Origin: Streptomyces sp. SID13031 | GTDB taxonomy: Bacteria; Actinomycetota; Actinomycetes; Propionibacteriales; Kribbellaceae | Direction: 5' to 3' | Length of the DNA stretch: 64,000 nt | Assembly: GCF_010548305.1 (NCBI RefSeq) | Contig: NZ_JAAGLV010000027.1 | Span: 32,907-96,906 of the forward strand | In this document: positions 10,843 to 20,557 of the stretch, piece by piece | Layout: each line of letters opens with the position of its first letter | How positions within the stretch are numbered: position 1 is the first letter of the stretch | Notes under the pieces: model-generated | Databases searched by the model: none | What the model saw: only the letters and a program-made list of their open reading frames with translations | What the model was told of the DNA's origin: nothing | Position numbers and translations under genes: made by a program

Positions 10843-10900
10843 CTCGTCAGGGAAGGTATCCGTCTTTCCGCCGGAACGGCGGTTCATCCACAGGCAGATT

Positions 10901-11686
10901 TCAGTGCTCGGGCTGGCAGGTGGGACACCAGTAGCTGACGCGCTCCCTGGGCGGCTCGCCGATCGGGGCCGTCCGGATCGTTGTCCGGCACCGCCGGCAC
11001 GGCTTGCCGGGCCGCTCGAAGACGTATGAGCGCTGCCCAGGCCGGTCGACCCCGGTCGTCACCTGAGCGGCATGCCGGAGATTCGCCTTCATCAACCGGC
11101 GACTGAGGTCGACCGCGCCGCCCAGGTCCACTGACGACACCGGCCGCCACGGATGAAGGCCGAGCAGGAAGCAGACCTCGCTCCGGTAGAAGTTTCCGAT
11201 CCCGGCCAGGTTCCGCTGATCCAGCAATGCCTCGCTGATCGTCCGCTCCGGTTCGGCGGCGAGGTTGGCCAGCGCCAAGTCCCGATCGAAGGCTGGTGAC
11301 AGCAGATCCGGGCCGAGGTGGCCGACCACGCTGTCTTCGGCGGAGGTCGCGACCAGGTCCAGCACCGGCAGCCGATACCCGATCGCCACCCAGTTGCCGG
11401 TCGTCAGCACAGCCCGCACCTGATGATCGGGACCGCCTTTCCACAGCTCGCCCGGCCGGTACAGATGCCAACTGCCGTCCATCCGGAAGTGACTGTGGAT
11501 CGTCACGGCACTCGAGAGCCGCATCAGCAGATGCTTGCCCTTCGCAACGACCTCGAGCACCCTTTGCCCGCTGAGGTCGGTGGTCGCCAGGGTCGGCACG
11601 CGGAAGTCCGTCTGGGTCAGCTCCTGCCCACCCAGCGCTTGATCGAGCCTCTTACAAGCTCGCCAGACGGTATCTCCTTCAGGCAT
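10901..11686 (-). CDS. nei: Fpg/Nei-family DNA glycosylase/AP lyase
   Basis: A 261-residue base-excision repair enzyme. The N-terminus MPEGDTVW carries the catalytic proline at position 2 and the adjacent glutamate. The helix-two-turn-helix region reads LLDQRNLAGIGNFYRSEVCFL. The C-terminal zinc finger is CRRC ... CPTC. The MPEGDT start is typical of endonuclease VIII (oxidised pyrimidine) types rather than Fpg. It starts 3 nt after lhr on the same strand. The lhr-nei pair is also adjacent in Mycobacterium, which supports a shared repair role. Confidence 0.93.
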   Translation of the reverse strand: MPEGDTVWRACKRLDQALGGQELTQTDFRVPTLATTDLSGQRVLEVVAKGKHLLMRLSSAVTIHSHFRMDGSWHLYRPGELWKGGPDHQVRAVLTTGNWVAIGYRLPVLDLVATSAEDSVVGHLGPDLLSPAFDRDLALANLAAEPERTISEALLDQRNLAGIGNFYRSEVCFLLGLHPWRPVSSVDLGGAVDLSRRLMKANLRHAAQVTTGVDRPGQRSYVFERPGKPCRRCRTTIRTAPIGEPPRERVSYWCPTCQPEH

Positions 11687-11689
11687 GGC

Positions 11690-14600
11690 TCAGGCCCGGA
11701 GCCGCAGCCCACGCGGTGTCGCATGGAACCCGGCCTTCGCCAGCGCATCCCCGAACGCCGTGTGCCGCACCTGCTCGCCATCGGCGGTCTCCACGCTGAG
11801 CTTGCCCAGATGACCGTCCCTGATCGCCAGCGCGAGCGCATCCACGGCCGGTTGCAGCAACTCCGGATCCTCGGTGAAGCTCAACACAGTCCGCCCGCCA
11901 CGCTCGACGTACACGATCAGCCGCCCATCCACGAGCATCACGAGCGCCCCGGCCTTCCGCCCCGGGCGATGTCCGCCGGCGTTCTCCCGCTCTGGCCAGG
12001 GAAGGGCGGCACCATACGGATTGGCCGGATCAGAGGCCGCCAGTACTACGGCACGCGCCGCCAGCTCCTCTTTGCTCCGGCTGCTCGACCCGGACCCGCT
12101 CGTCGGCAACTCGGCCATCGCTCGCAGCCGATCGACCGCACCCGGCAAAGCGAACTGCGCAGCCCCGAGCCCAGCCACGAAGTACCCGCGCCGGCATCGC
12201 CCGGACTCCTCGAAAGCGCTCAGCACCTTGTAGACCGCCGCGAACCCACCTGGCGTCCGCTCGGTGATCACCGAGCCACGCGTGACGATCCCGTAGCGAT
12301 CCAGCAGCGTCTCCGCTGCCGCGTGGGCGCGTCGGGTCGCGTCCTCGTTGCGTTCCGGCAGCAACGACCATCGTCCGCCGGCTGTCGGTGGACCACTTCG
12401 CGCGGGCATCGCGGGCCGCCCTGGCCTCAGGGCCCGCCCGGGCCGTGCGCGCGGCGTAGTGCGGCGGGTCCGATGGGTGCCGCGACCGCCGCTGACCAGG
12501 GATCTGACGGGAGCCAAGGTGTCGTTGGTCAGATGTCCGGCCCAGACGAGATCCCACAGAATGCCGACGAGGGTCTCGTCGTCGACCACTCCTGCGGTGG
12601 CACCGACGACATCGCTCAGTTGCCGGAAGAAGAACGCGCCGCCGCCCGACAACGCGTCGAGCACGGCTTGATGAGTTTCGCCGAGCTCGAAGGATGGATC
12701 CGGATCGGGCATGGTGAGATCGCAGTTGTCCGCCAGGTGCAGCGAAACCCAGCCATCCGTGCCTGGCAGCGAACCGGACCCGGCCCACACCACTTCACCG
12801 GTCGCCGTCAGCTCGTCCAGCATCGACGGTTGATAGCCGGGCACTCGCGACGGCAACACGATCGACTCGAGCGCCGACGCGGGAACAGCACACCCCGCCA
12901 ATTGTTCCACCGCGCCCAGCAGTACGTCGTATCCGCGTCCGCGGCTGCTCGTGATGCCCTGCCAGGCGGGCAGGAAGCGCGCGAGCGCGGATGGATCGAC
13001 GGGCTCGACCTCTTTGCGCAGCGCGGCGAGTGAGCGGCGGCGGAGCAGGCGCAGGATCTCGCTGTCGCACCACTCCATCGCGATCCCGCCCGGCAGGAAC
13101 TCGCCCTCGACCACCCGCCCGGCCGCGGCCAGCCGGCGCAGCGCATCGGTGATCACCGCCACGCCGGTGCCGAGGTGAGTCGCCAGATCGATCGCCCGGA
13201 AGGGACCATGGGTTCGCGCATAGCGCGACACCAGATCGCCCAGCGGATCCGCGACCGGCTCGGCATGCGCCTCGGCGATGCCGGGCGGCAGCGGGACGCC
13301 GAGCGCGTCACGCAACCGCGCTACGTCCTCGACCACGGCCCATCGGTGCTCACCCGCGATCCGTACGCGGACCACTCGGCGGGCCGCGGCCAGCTCGGTC
13401 AGCCAGGCTTCGGCATCCGAGCCGTCCACGCAACGTTGTGATGCCTCGGACAACGACAGTGCGCCGATCAGGCGTAGTACGTCGAAGAGCCCTTCGCCGT
13501 CGCGAGCGCGCCGATCCTCGGCGAGGCGTTGCAGCTCGGCCTCGGTGCGTAGCACGACCTCGGCGTCGAGGAGTTCGCGCAGCTCGGTGCGGCCGAGGAG
13601 CTCGGCCAGCAGGCCTTGGTCGAGCGCCAGCGCCGCCGCGCGCTTCTCGGCGAGTGGGGTGTCACCCTCATACATGAAGGCGCCCACGTAGCCGAACAGC
13701 AGCGACTTCGCGAAGGGCGAGGCCTCGGTGGTCTCCACCTCGACGACGGAGATCCGGCGCTCCCCGATGCCGGTCAGCAGATCCTTCAGCGCTGTCAGGT
13801 CGTAGACGTCCTGCAGCACCTCGCGCAGCGTCTCCAGCACGATCGGGAACGAGCCGTACTTGCTGGCCACGCTCAACAACTGCGCCGACTTCTGCCGCTG
13901 CTGCCACAGCGGTGATCGCTTGCCCGGGTTGCGCCGGGGGAGCAGCAACGCCCGCGCCGCGCACTCCCGGAAGCGCGAGGCGAACAGCGCCGACCCGCCG
14001 ACCTCAGCGGTGACCAGATCCTCGATCTCCGCCGGATCGAACAACACCAGATCGGCACCTGGCGGCGGCTCGTCCGTCTCCGGCAGCCGCAGCACGATGC
14101 CGTCGTCACCTGAGACCGACTGCGCATCCATGCCGTACCGCTCGCGCAGCCGGGCGGCGATCGCCAGCGCCCACGGGCCGTGCACCTGCCCGCCGTGCGG
14201 GGAGTGGATGCAGACTCGCCAGTCGCCCAACTCGTCGCGGAAGCGCTCGACCAGGATCGTGATGTCGTCCGGCACCCGCCCGGTCGCTGCGCGCTGCTCA
14301 CCGAGATACGCGACCAGGTTGTTCGCGGCGTACTCGTCGAGGCCGGCGTCCCGCGCCCGCTTGATCGCCTTCGCCGGCGGCAGCGCGGCCATCGTCCGGA
14401 CGAAAGCACCGGTCGCCGCTCCCAGCTCCGCCGGACGGCCGACCGCGTCGCCCTTCCAGAACGGCAGCCGCCCCGGCTGGCCGGGCGCGGGGGAGACGAG
14501 CACCCGGTCGTGGGTGATGTCCTCGATCCGCCAGCTCGACGCGCCCAGCGTGAAGACGTCGCCGACCCGCGACTCGTAGACCATCTCCTCGTCCAGCTCG

Positions 14601-16279
14601 CCGACGCGGTGATTCGTGGTCTCGCCGACCAGGAAGACGCCGAACAGGCCGCGGTCCGGAATCGTGCCACCGCTGGTCACCGCGAGCCGTTGCGCACCGG
14701 GCCGGCCGGAGATCTCACCGCTGACCCGGTCGAACACGATCCGTGGCCGCAACTCGGCGAACTCGTCCGACGGATACCGCCCGGACAACATGTCCAGTAC
14801 GCCGTCGTACGCCGACCGCGGCAAAGTCGCGAACGGGGCACACCGGCGTACGAGTGCGTAGAGCTCGTCCACGTCGATCGTGTCGAGGGCGACGATCGAG
14901 ACGATCTGCTGGGCGAGCACATCGAGCGGGTTCGACGGGATGTGCAGGCTCTCGATCAGCCCGTCGCGCATCCGCTGGACCACGACGGCCGTGTCGACCA
15001 GGTCCCCACGGAACTTCGGGAACAGCACTCCACGCGAGACCGCGCCGACCTGGTGACCCGCGCGGCCGACCCGCTGCAGACCGCTCGCGACCGACGGCGG
15101 CGCCTCGACCTGGATGACCAGATCGACCGCTCCCATGTCGATGCCGAGCTCGAGGCTGCTGGTCGCCACGACACAAGGCAGCCGGCCCGACTTCAGGTCA
15201 GTCTCGATCAGGGCCCGCTGCTCCTTGCTGACCGACCCGTGGTGGGCCCGCGCGATCAGCGGGGGAGCGGCCAGCGACGCGCCCGACTGAGCCATCAGCT
15301 GGGCCGGCGAACCGGCCTCCGGCAGCTCGAGCTCGGCCCGCTCGGCGGCGATCTCGTTGAGCCGGGCGGTCAGCCGCTCGGCCAGCCGCCGGGAGTTCGA
15401 GAAGACGATCGTGGACCGGTGCGCCGAGATCAGGTCGAAGACGTGCTCCTCGACGTGCGGCCAGATCGACGCATGCCGGGGCGGCCCGGCGGCCGGCCCG
15501 GACGTCTCGATCTCGGTGTTCGCCAGCTCGGCCATGTCCTCGACCGGCACGACGACGCTCAGGTCCCACTGTTTGGTGAACTTCGGCTGGACGACCTTCA
15601 CTGGTCGCTCGCCACCGAGGAATCGCGCGACCTCCTCGACCGGCCGCACCGTCGCGGACAGGCCGATCCGCTGGGCGGGCTTGGGCAGCAGCGCGTCGAG
15701 CCGCTCGAGTGTGAGGGCGAGATGCGCACCGCGCTTGGTGCCGGCGACCGCGTGCACCTCGTCGATGATGATCGTCTCCACGCCCCGTAGCGACTCCCGG
15801 GCCTGCGAAGTGAGCAGCAGGAACAGCGACTCTGGGGTGGTGATCAGTACGTCGGCAGGCTTCGTCGCGAACCGTCTGCGCTCGTTGGCGGGGGTGTCGC
15901 CCGAGCGGACCGCGACCTCGACATCGATCGGTGCCTCGCCCAGCCGTCGTGCGGTTTCCCGGATCCCGATCAGAGGCGCTCGCAGGTTGCGCTCGACGTC
16001 GACCGCCAGCGCCTTCATCGGCGACACGTAGAGCACCCGGCAGCGCAGCTTCGGGTCGTCCGGTGGTGGCGTCGTGGCCAGCCGGTCGAGCGCCCAGAGG
16101 AAGGCCGCCAGCGTCTTGCCCGAACCCGTCGGGGCGACCACCAGCGCGTCCCGGCCCGCTGTGATCGCGTCCCACGCCTCGAGCTGGGCCGGGGTGGCCG
16201 CTTCGAAGACGTCGCCGAACCACGCCCGGGTCGCGGGCGAGAAGAGGCTGAACGCGCTGGCTTTCTGCACGTCCCCCAT
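11690..16279 (-). CDS. lhr: Large ATP-dependent DNA helicase Lhr
   Basis: At 1529 residues this is a full-length Lhr, a 3'-5' ssDNA translocase and RNA:DNA helicase linked to DNA repair. The N-terminal superfamily 2 core has Walker A APTGSGKT near residue 50 and the DEVH box in IIIDEVHAVAGTKRGAH. Motif VI is in LQRVGRAGHQ. The Lhr-core winged helix follows, with the long C-terminal domains beyond residue 850. An Arg/Pro-rich low-complexity segment (GTHRTRRTTPRARPGRAL) sits near residue 1270. It starts at ATG 16279, divergent from the LppM-like gene. Confidence 0.96.
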   Translation of the reverse strand: MGDVQKASAFSLFSPATRAWFGDVFEAATPAQLEAWDAITAGRDALVVAPTGSGKTLAAFLWALDRLATTPPPDDPKLRCRVLYVSPMKALAVDVERNLRAPLIGIRETARRLGEAPIDVEVAVRSGDTPANERRRFATKPADVLITTPESLFLLLTSQARESLRGVETIIIDEVHAVAGTKRGAHLALTLERLDALLPKPAQRIGLSATVRPVEEVARFLGGERPVKVVQPKFTKQWDLSVVVPVEDMAELANTEIETSGPAAGPPRHASIWPHVEEHVFDLISAHRSTIVFSNSRRLAERLTARLNEIAAERAELELPEAGSPAQLMAQSGASLAAPPLIARAHHGSVSKEQRALIETDLKSGRLPCVVATSSLELGIDMGAVDLVIQVEAPPSVASGLQRVGRAGHQVGAVSRGVLFPKFRGDLVDTAVVVQRMRDGLIESLHIPSNPLDVLAQQIVSIVALDTIDVDELYALVRRCAPFATLPRSAYDGVLDMLSGRYPSDEFAELRPRIVFDRVSGEISGRPGAQRLAVTSGGTIPDRGLFGVFLVGETTNHRVGELDEEMVYESRVGDVFTLGASSWRIEDITHDRVLVSPAPGQPGRLPFWKGDAVGRPAELGAATGAFVRTMAALPPAKAIKRARDAGLDEYAANNLVAYLGEQRAATGRVPDDITILVERFRDELGDWRVCIHSPHGGQVHGPWALAIAARLRERYGMDAQSVSGDDGIVLRLPETDEPPPGADLVLFDPAEIEDLVTAEVGGSALFASRFRECAARALLLPRRNPGKRSPLWQQRQKSAQLLSVASKYGSFPIVLETLREVLQDVYDLTALKDLLTGIGERRISVVEVETTEASPFAKSLLFGYVGAFMYEGDTPLAEKRAAALALDQGLLAELLGRTELRELLDAEVVLRTEAELQRLAEDRRARDGEGLFDVLRLIGALSLSEASQRCVDGSDAEAWLTELAAARRVVRVRIAGEHRWAVVEDVARLRDALGVPLPPGIAEAHAEPVADPLGDLVSRYARTHGPFRAIDLATHLGTGVAVITDALRRLAAAGRVVEGEFLPGGIAMEWCDSEILRLLRRRSLAALRKEVEPVDPSALARFLPAWQGITSSRGRGYDVLLGAVEQLAGCAVPASALESIVLPSRVPGYQPSMLDELTATGEVVWAGSGSLPGTDGWVSLHLADNCDLTMPDPDPSFELGETHQAVLDALSGGGAFFFRQLSDVVGATAGVVDDETLVGILWDLVWAGHLTNDTLAPVRSLVSGGRGTHRTRRTTPRARPGRALRPGRPAMPARSGPPTAGGRWSLLPERNEDATRRAHAAAETLLDRYGIVTRGSVITERTPGGFAAVYKVLSAFEESGRCRRGYFVAGLGAAQFALPGAVDRLRAMAELPTSGSGSSSRSKEELAARAVVLAASDPANPYGAALPWPERENAGGHRPGRKAGALVMLVDGRLIVYVERGGRTVLSFTEDPELLQPAVDALALAIRDGHLGKLSVETADGEQVRHTAFGDALAKAGFHATPRGLRLRA

Positions 16280-16359
16280 CTTGCCCGGCCGCTCCGACAG
16301 TTTCCGGCCGGACCTTCCCGGCGGGCATTTTGTCTCCGGCTTCTGGAATGATCGGCGGC

Positions 16360-17463
16360 ATGAAGAACCGCGTGCGCACCGCGCTCGTCATCATGGCCTG
16401 CCTGGTCGGTCTGACCGGCTGCGTGAAGTTCGATGGCGACCTCAAGGTGAATTCCAACGAGACCGTCACCGGCACGCTGAAGTTCGGCGTCGACAAGCAA
16501 CTGATGACCAGCAGCGGCCAGTCGCTCGACGAGATCCGCCAGGAGATCGAGAAGGCGATCAAGCAGACCGCCACCGACGGTGTCACCTGTAAGGCCTTCG
16601 AGGACGACAAGTACGTCGGCGAGGACTGCTCGTTCGACGGCGTGCCGTTCAGCGACATGGGCAGCTCGACCGGGCAAGGCGTCAGCGTCCGCAAGGACGG
16701 CGACAAGTTCGTCGTCACCGTCAACCAGCCGAACCTGGGCACCTCGACGGCTGGCACGACACCGGTGGTGGACTTCAAGATCACCATGCCCGGCAAGATC
16801 ATCGATCACGATTCAGGCGCCAAGATCAGCGGCCGCACTGCGACATACGACAGCCTCGACAAACTGGGCAAGGTGTCACTGACGTCGGAGGGCGGCGGTA
16901 GCTTCCCGGCCTGGGCACTGATCCTGGTCATCGTGCTCCTACTGCTCGGTGGGGGTGCCGTGGCTTTCTTCGTACTGCGCAGTCGCAAGGCCAAGGCGCA
17001 GCAATACGGCCAATACGGGCAGTACCCGGGGCAGCCGCAGCAAGGTCAGTGGGGTCCCCAGTACGGCGGCCAGCAGGGTGTGCCTGGTCAGTACGGTCCG
17101 CCGCAGGGCCAGCCCGGTGGGTACGGGCAGCCTGGTCAGCACGGCCAGGGTCCGTATGGCCAGCCAGGGCAGCCGCCGCAGCAATACGGCCAACCTGGTC
17201 CGGGGCAGTACCCTGGGCAGCCGCAGCCTCCGCAGCAGGGTCAGCCCGGCCAGTGGGGGCCGCAACAGCCGCCGCAAGGTCCGCCTCAGCAGGGCCAGGG
17301 TGGTTGGGGTCAGCCGCCTCAGGGACCACCCGCTCAGGGCCAGCCTCCGCACGGACAACCCCCACAGGGACAGCCTCCGCAGCAGGGTGGCTGGGGTCAG
17401 CCGCCTCAGCAGGGCGGACAGCAAGGCGGTTGGAACAGGCCGCCGGACAACGATGGGCAGTAA
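16360..17463 (+). CDS. LppM-like lipoprotein with Gln/Pro/Gly-rich cytoplasmic tail
   Basis: A 367-residue envelope protein. The signal peptide ends in a lipobox (LVGLTGC, Cys near residue 20). A beta-rich domain (GDLKVNSNETVTGTLKFGV) as in mycobacterial LppM follows. One transmembrane helix lies at about 185-208 (FPAWALILVIVLLLLGGGAVAFFVL), followed by a stop-transfer RSRKAK. The last 150 residues are a low-complexity tail of QYGQ, PGQP and PPQG repeats. I start at ATG 16360, which gives a proper signal sequence. DUF3046 overlaps the stop by 1 nt (TAATG). Confidence 0.85.
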   Translation: MKNRVRTALVIMACLVGLTGCVKFDGDLKVNSNETVTGTLKFGVDKQLMTSSGQSLDEIRQEIEKAIKQTATDGVTCKAFEDDKYVGEDCSFDGVPFSDMGSSTGQGVSVRKDGDKFVVTVNQPNLGTSTAGTTPVVDFKITMPGKIIDHDSGAKISGRTATYDSLDKLGKVSLTSEGGGSFPAWALILVIVLLLLGGGAVAFFVLRSRKAKAQQYGQYGQYPGQPQQGQWGPQYGGQQGVPGQYGPPQGQPGGYGQPGQHGQGPYGQPGQPPQQYGQPGPGQYPGQPQPPQQGQPGQWGPQQPPQGPPQQGQGGWGQPPQGPPAQGQPPHGQPPQGQPPQQGGWGQPPQQGGQQGGWNRPPDNDGQ

Positions 17464-17657
17464 TGAGACTGACGGAGTTCTGGGTCCGGATGGACAGCCA
17501 TCTGGGCCCTGCCTACTCGCGAACGTGGGCCGAGACCCAGGCGCTGAGTGAGCTCGGCGGCCGCACGGTCGACGAGTCCCTGGCCGACGGCGAAGCCGCC
17601 AAGGACGTCTGGCGCGCCGTCTGGGCGCACCTGCAACTCCCAGCCAGCGAGCGCTAG
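17463..17657 (+). CDS. DUF3046 family small protein
   Basis: A 64-residue protein, MRLTEFWVRMDSHLGPAY ... LSELGGRTVDESLADGEAAKDVWRAVW, matching the actinobacterial DUF3046 family throughout. This family is normally encoded directly before recA. Here it overlaps the LppM-like stop by 1 nt and lies nearly 4 kb from recA, with three opposite-strand genes in between. The function is unknown. Confidence 0.88.
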   Translation: MRLTEFWVRMDSHLGPAYSRTWAETQALSELGGRTVDESLADGEAAKDVWRAVWAHLQLPASER

Positions 17658-17699
17658 GCGGCGTACTGGTGCTCGCCGGCGCGCCTGAAGTGCCGGCTG

Positions 17700-19823
17700 T
17701 CAGTTGCCGGCGAGGGCGCGTTCTGGTTCGGGATCGGCTGACGCCTCGGCGGGGGACGGGTCGCGCTTCTGGGCGAGTTTGCTCGGCCACCACAGATGCC
17801 GGCCGATGTCGAGGTTGAGCGCCGTGACCAGGACCGACCGGACGACGATGGTGTCCAGCAGGACGCCCAGGGCAACCGCGATGCCGATCTCGGCGAACGC
17901 GACCACCGGCATCGTCGCCAGTACCGCGAACGTGCCCGCCAGCACCAGGCCGGCCGACGTGATCACCCCACCGGTCGCCGCGACGCCGATCAGTGCCCCG
18001 CGCCGGGTCCCGTGCACCTTCGACTCCTCATGCACCCTGGTCATCAGGAAGATGTTGTAGTCGATGCCCAGGGCAACAAGGAAGACGAAGACGAACAGGG
18101 GTAGCGAACTGTCCGCGCCGTCGAACCCCAGCAGGTGATGGAACACCAGCGAGCTGATCCCGAGCGCAGCCCCGAAGGACAGCACGACGGTGGCCACCAA
18201 CAGCACCGGCGCGAGTAGTGCCCGCAGTAGCAGCGCGAGGATGATCAGCACCACCGCGAGTACGACCGGGATGATCACCTTGTTGTCGTGGTTCGACGCC
18301 CGCTGCGTGTCCAGCACGATCGCGGCGCCACCGCCGGCCAATGCGTCGGCCCCGGCAACGGCATGGACGGCTGCTCGCGCCCGGTCGACAGTGTCCTTCG
18401 CTGCTTGAGTGTCGACGGCGTCAGTCATCGTGCCCTCGATGTAGGCGAGCCCGCCCGCTGTCTGCGGCTCGGCGACCGAGGCGATGCCCTGTACCGACGA
18501 CAGCGCAGTACGGATCTCTGTGGCGTGGTCTGCTTTGCCTACGACGACCAGTGGATTGCCTGCGCCGGCTGGGAAGTGCGCTGCCACGACTTTCTCGCCG
18601 ACTACGGAATCCGGCGTACCGGTGAAGGACTCCTCGTTCGACAGCCCATTGGCGTCGAGTGTGAGCATCCCGAGCGCTGCAGCGCCAAGCAAGACAGTGG
18701 TGGTGACCCAAGTGAGTCTGGGCCGTACTGCGATCCGTCGCCCGATCCGGCCCCACACGCTCGTCTCCGTGTGGTCGTCGGACCCGTATGTCGGCCGCAG
18801 CGGCCAGAACACCCAACGGCCGCACACCACCAGCAAGGCGGGCAGCAGCGTCAGCATGGCGAGCAGCGCGACCATGATGCCGACTGCGGCCACAGGACCT
18901 AGCCCGCGGGTCGAGTTCATCGAAGCAAGCAGGAGGCACAGCATGCCGGCCACCACTGTCGAGCCGGACGCGAAGATGGCCGGGCCAGATCGATGGAGAG
19001 CGACGGCCATCGCCTCATGCCGGTCCTGATGCCGGCGGAGCTCTTCTCGATAGCGTGCCACCAGGAGCAGGGCATAGTCGGTCCCTGCGCCGAAGACGAG
19101 CACTGTGAGGATGCCTGCGCTCTGGGCGTTCACAGTGAGGTCTGCCTTGGTCGCCAGCAGGTACACAACGGCCTGTGCGGCGAACAGCGCGATACCTGCT
19201 GAGATCAGAGGCAGCAGCCACAGCACTGGGCTGCGGTAGGTGAGCAGCAGGATGATGATCACGACAGCGGCCGCGGAGTAGAGCAGCTTGCCGTCTATGC
19301 CCGCGAACGCCTCCTGCGAGTCGGCAGCGAAGCCGCCAGGCCCGGTGAGATGGAACGACAGCCCATCAGGTCGCTCAGCGGCGACTCTGCGGATGTCATC
19401 CGCTCTGGCGCCGATAGTTTCCCAGCCACCGGAGCCCGCGTTGATCGGTACCAGGATCTGGAGTGCTTTGCCGTCCTCCGAGGGAATCGGCCCGATCACC
19501 TCGCGATCGACGTCCGGCAACTTCCCGTACTCCGCTGCGTGGCCGGCGACGGCTTGCTTGTCGGCCTCGGTCACTCCACCAGCCCGCTCGTAGACCAGTA
19601 CGGCGGGGATCTCGTCCGGTGAGGAGAACTGAGCCGTTGCCTTCAGTACTTCGGTGGACTCCGCGTTGCCGGGCAGCCAGGACACCGCGTCGTTGTCCTG
19701 GGCGCCGGTCAGCTTGCCGGCCGGACTGAAACACACGGCGACCGCGATGATCCACAGCCCGAGCACGATCCACTTCGACACCTTGCCGCACGGCAATGCC
19801 GCCAGCCGCCCTGTTCCAGCCAT
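17700..19823 (-). CDS. MMPL/RND-family membrane exporter
   Basis: A 707-residue transporter with the duplicated MMPL layout: a TM helix, a large external loop, a block of TM helices, then the same again. Each half has the conserved acidic-Tyr motif of the proton relay, FGAGTDYALLLVARYREEL in the first and ALGIDYNIFLMTRVHEES in the second. MMPL proteins export lipids or small hydrophobic compounds using the proton gradient. ATG 19823 is preferred over one 48 nt upstream because GGGGGTG lies in front. It sits between DUF3046 and recA and runs opposite to both. Confidence 0.9.
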   Translation of the reverse strand: MAGTGRLAALPCGKVSKWIVLGLWIIAVAVCFSPAGKLTGAQDNDAVSWLPGNAESTEVLKATAQFSSPDEIPAVLVYERAGGVTEADKQAVAGHAAEYGKLPDVDREVIGPIPSEDGKALQILVPINAGSGGWETIGARADDIRRVAAERPDGLSFHLTGPGGFAADSQEAFAGIDGKLLYSAAAVVIIILLLTYRSPVLWLLPLISAGIALFAAQAVVYLLATKADLTVNAQSAGILTVLVFGAGTDYALLLVARYREELRRHQDRHEAMAVALHRSGPAIFASGSTVVAGMLCLLLASMNSTRGLGPVAAVGIMVALLAMLTLLPALLVVCGRWVFWPLRPTYGSDDHTETSVWGRIGRRIAVRPRLTWVTTTVLLGAAALGMLTLDANGLSNEESFTGTPDSVVGEKVVAAHFPAGAGNPLVVVGKADHATEIRTALSSVQGIASVAEPQTAGGLAYIEGTMTDAVDTQAAKDTVDRARAAVHAVAGADALAGGGAAIVLDTQRASNHDNKVIIPVVLAVVLIILALLLRALLAPVLLVATVVLSFGAALGISSLVFHHLLGFDGADSSLPLFVFVFLVALGIDYNIFLMTRVHEESKVHGTRRGALIGVAATGGVITSAGLVLAGTFAVLATMPVVAFAEIGIAVALGVLLDTIVVRSVLVTALNLDIGRHLWWPSKLAQKRDPSPAEASADPEPERALAGN

Positions 19824-19931
19824 CGGTAACACCCCCAAGTCCAGACTCGTGGCCGACTGGGCGCACGTCAACGAGCCCGGGGTAGTACTCCGATCACCGT
19901 CCGCAGGGGATTGCCCTGACGGCCCTAGGGC

Positions 19932-20495
19932 TCAGCTGCTCCAGCCGGTGCGTGCTGCCCACTCCTCGGCAGGCAGGTAGATCAGGTCGCACACGGGATC
20001 CTTCAGATCGGCGTACTCGCCGACTGACTCCAGAGGCAAGGTCGCCGCCCGACGCTTGAACTCCCCGTACGCCGCTGCGGTGTCCGGATGGGCACGCAGG
20101 TAGTCCCTAAAGAGCAGCGCGTACCGCTGGTTGGCGCGACCGGCTACGCGCAGGTGCAGGTTCACCCGGCGGCGGTACAGGGGCTCGACCACCAGCCGCT
20201 TGACCCATTGGAACTCGTCCTTGGGCAGACCGGGCACCGGGTGGTCGCGCCTGGGCGGCCTGTCCTCCCACTCGGCCGCCACCAGCAGCTGCACTGCGTC
20301 TTCCAGCTCGGACTCGGCGGCAACGGTCGCCTGGATATCCAGGATGTCCTTGGCGGCCAGGCCTGGTACCGAGGTCGAACCGATGTGGTCCACCCGCACT
20401 GCCTTGTCGCCGAGGATGTTGCTGATCACCTGGGCTGTCTTCTCGTACTGCGCTGCCCAGGTCGTGTCCGGACTGACGATGGCGATCGCGCTCAT
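19932..20495 (-). CDS. GrpB family (nucleotidyltransferase-fold) protein
   Basis: A 187-residue protein of the GrpB family (DUF2157-unrelated UPF0157), small proteins with a nucleotidyltransferase-like fold. Conserved blocks seen are HIGSTSVPGLAAKDILDIQATV and VNLHLRVAGRANQRYALLFRDYLRAHP. The start at ATG 20495 matches the usual N-terminus. An in-frame ATG 12 nt upstream is possible, and neither has a strong ribosome site. The role is unknown. A truncated paralogous fragment occurs at 25418-25822. Confidence 0.85.
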   Translation of the reverse strand: MSAIAIVSPDTTWAAQYEKTAQVISNILGDKAVRVDHIGSTSVPGLAAKDILDIQATVAAESELEDAVQLLVAAEWEDRPPRRDHPVPGLPKDEFQWVKRLVVEPLYRRRVNLHLRVAGRANQRYALLFRDYLRAHPDTAAAYGEFKRRAATLPLESVGEYADLKDPVCDLIYLPAEEWAARTGWSS

Positions 20496-20557
20496 GGGGT
20501 GAATCATTGCAGCGGACCGCCGTCTCAGACAGTCCTTGCCGGGCAGGGTTTCACCGC

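Noticed and set aside
12440..12480. Arg-rich segment in Lhr as a possible frameshift
   Set aside because: The frame stays open and family sequence resumes on both sides; a low-complexity linker is simpler.
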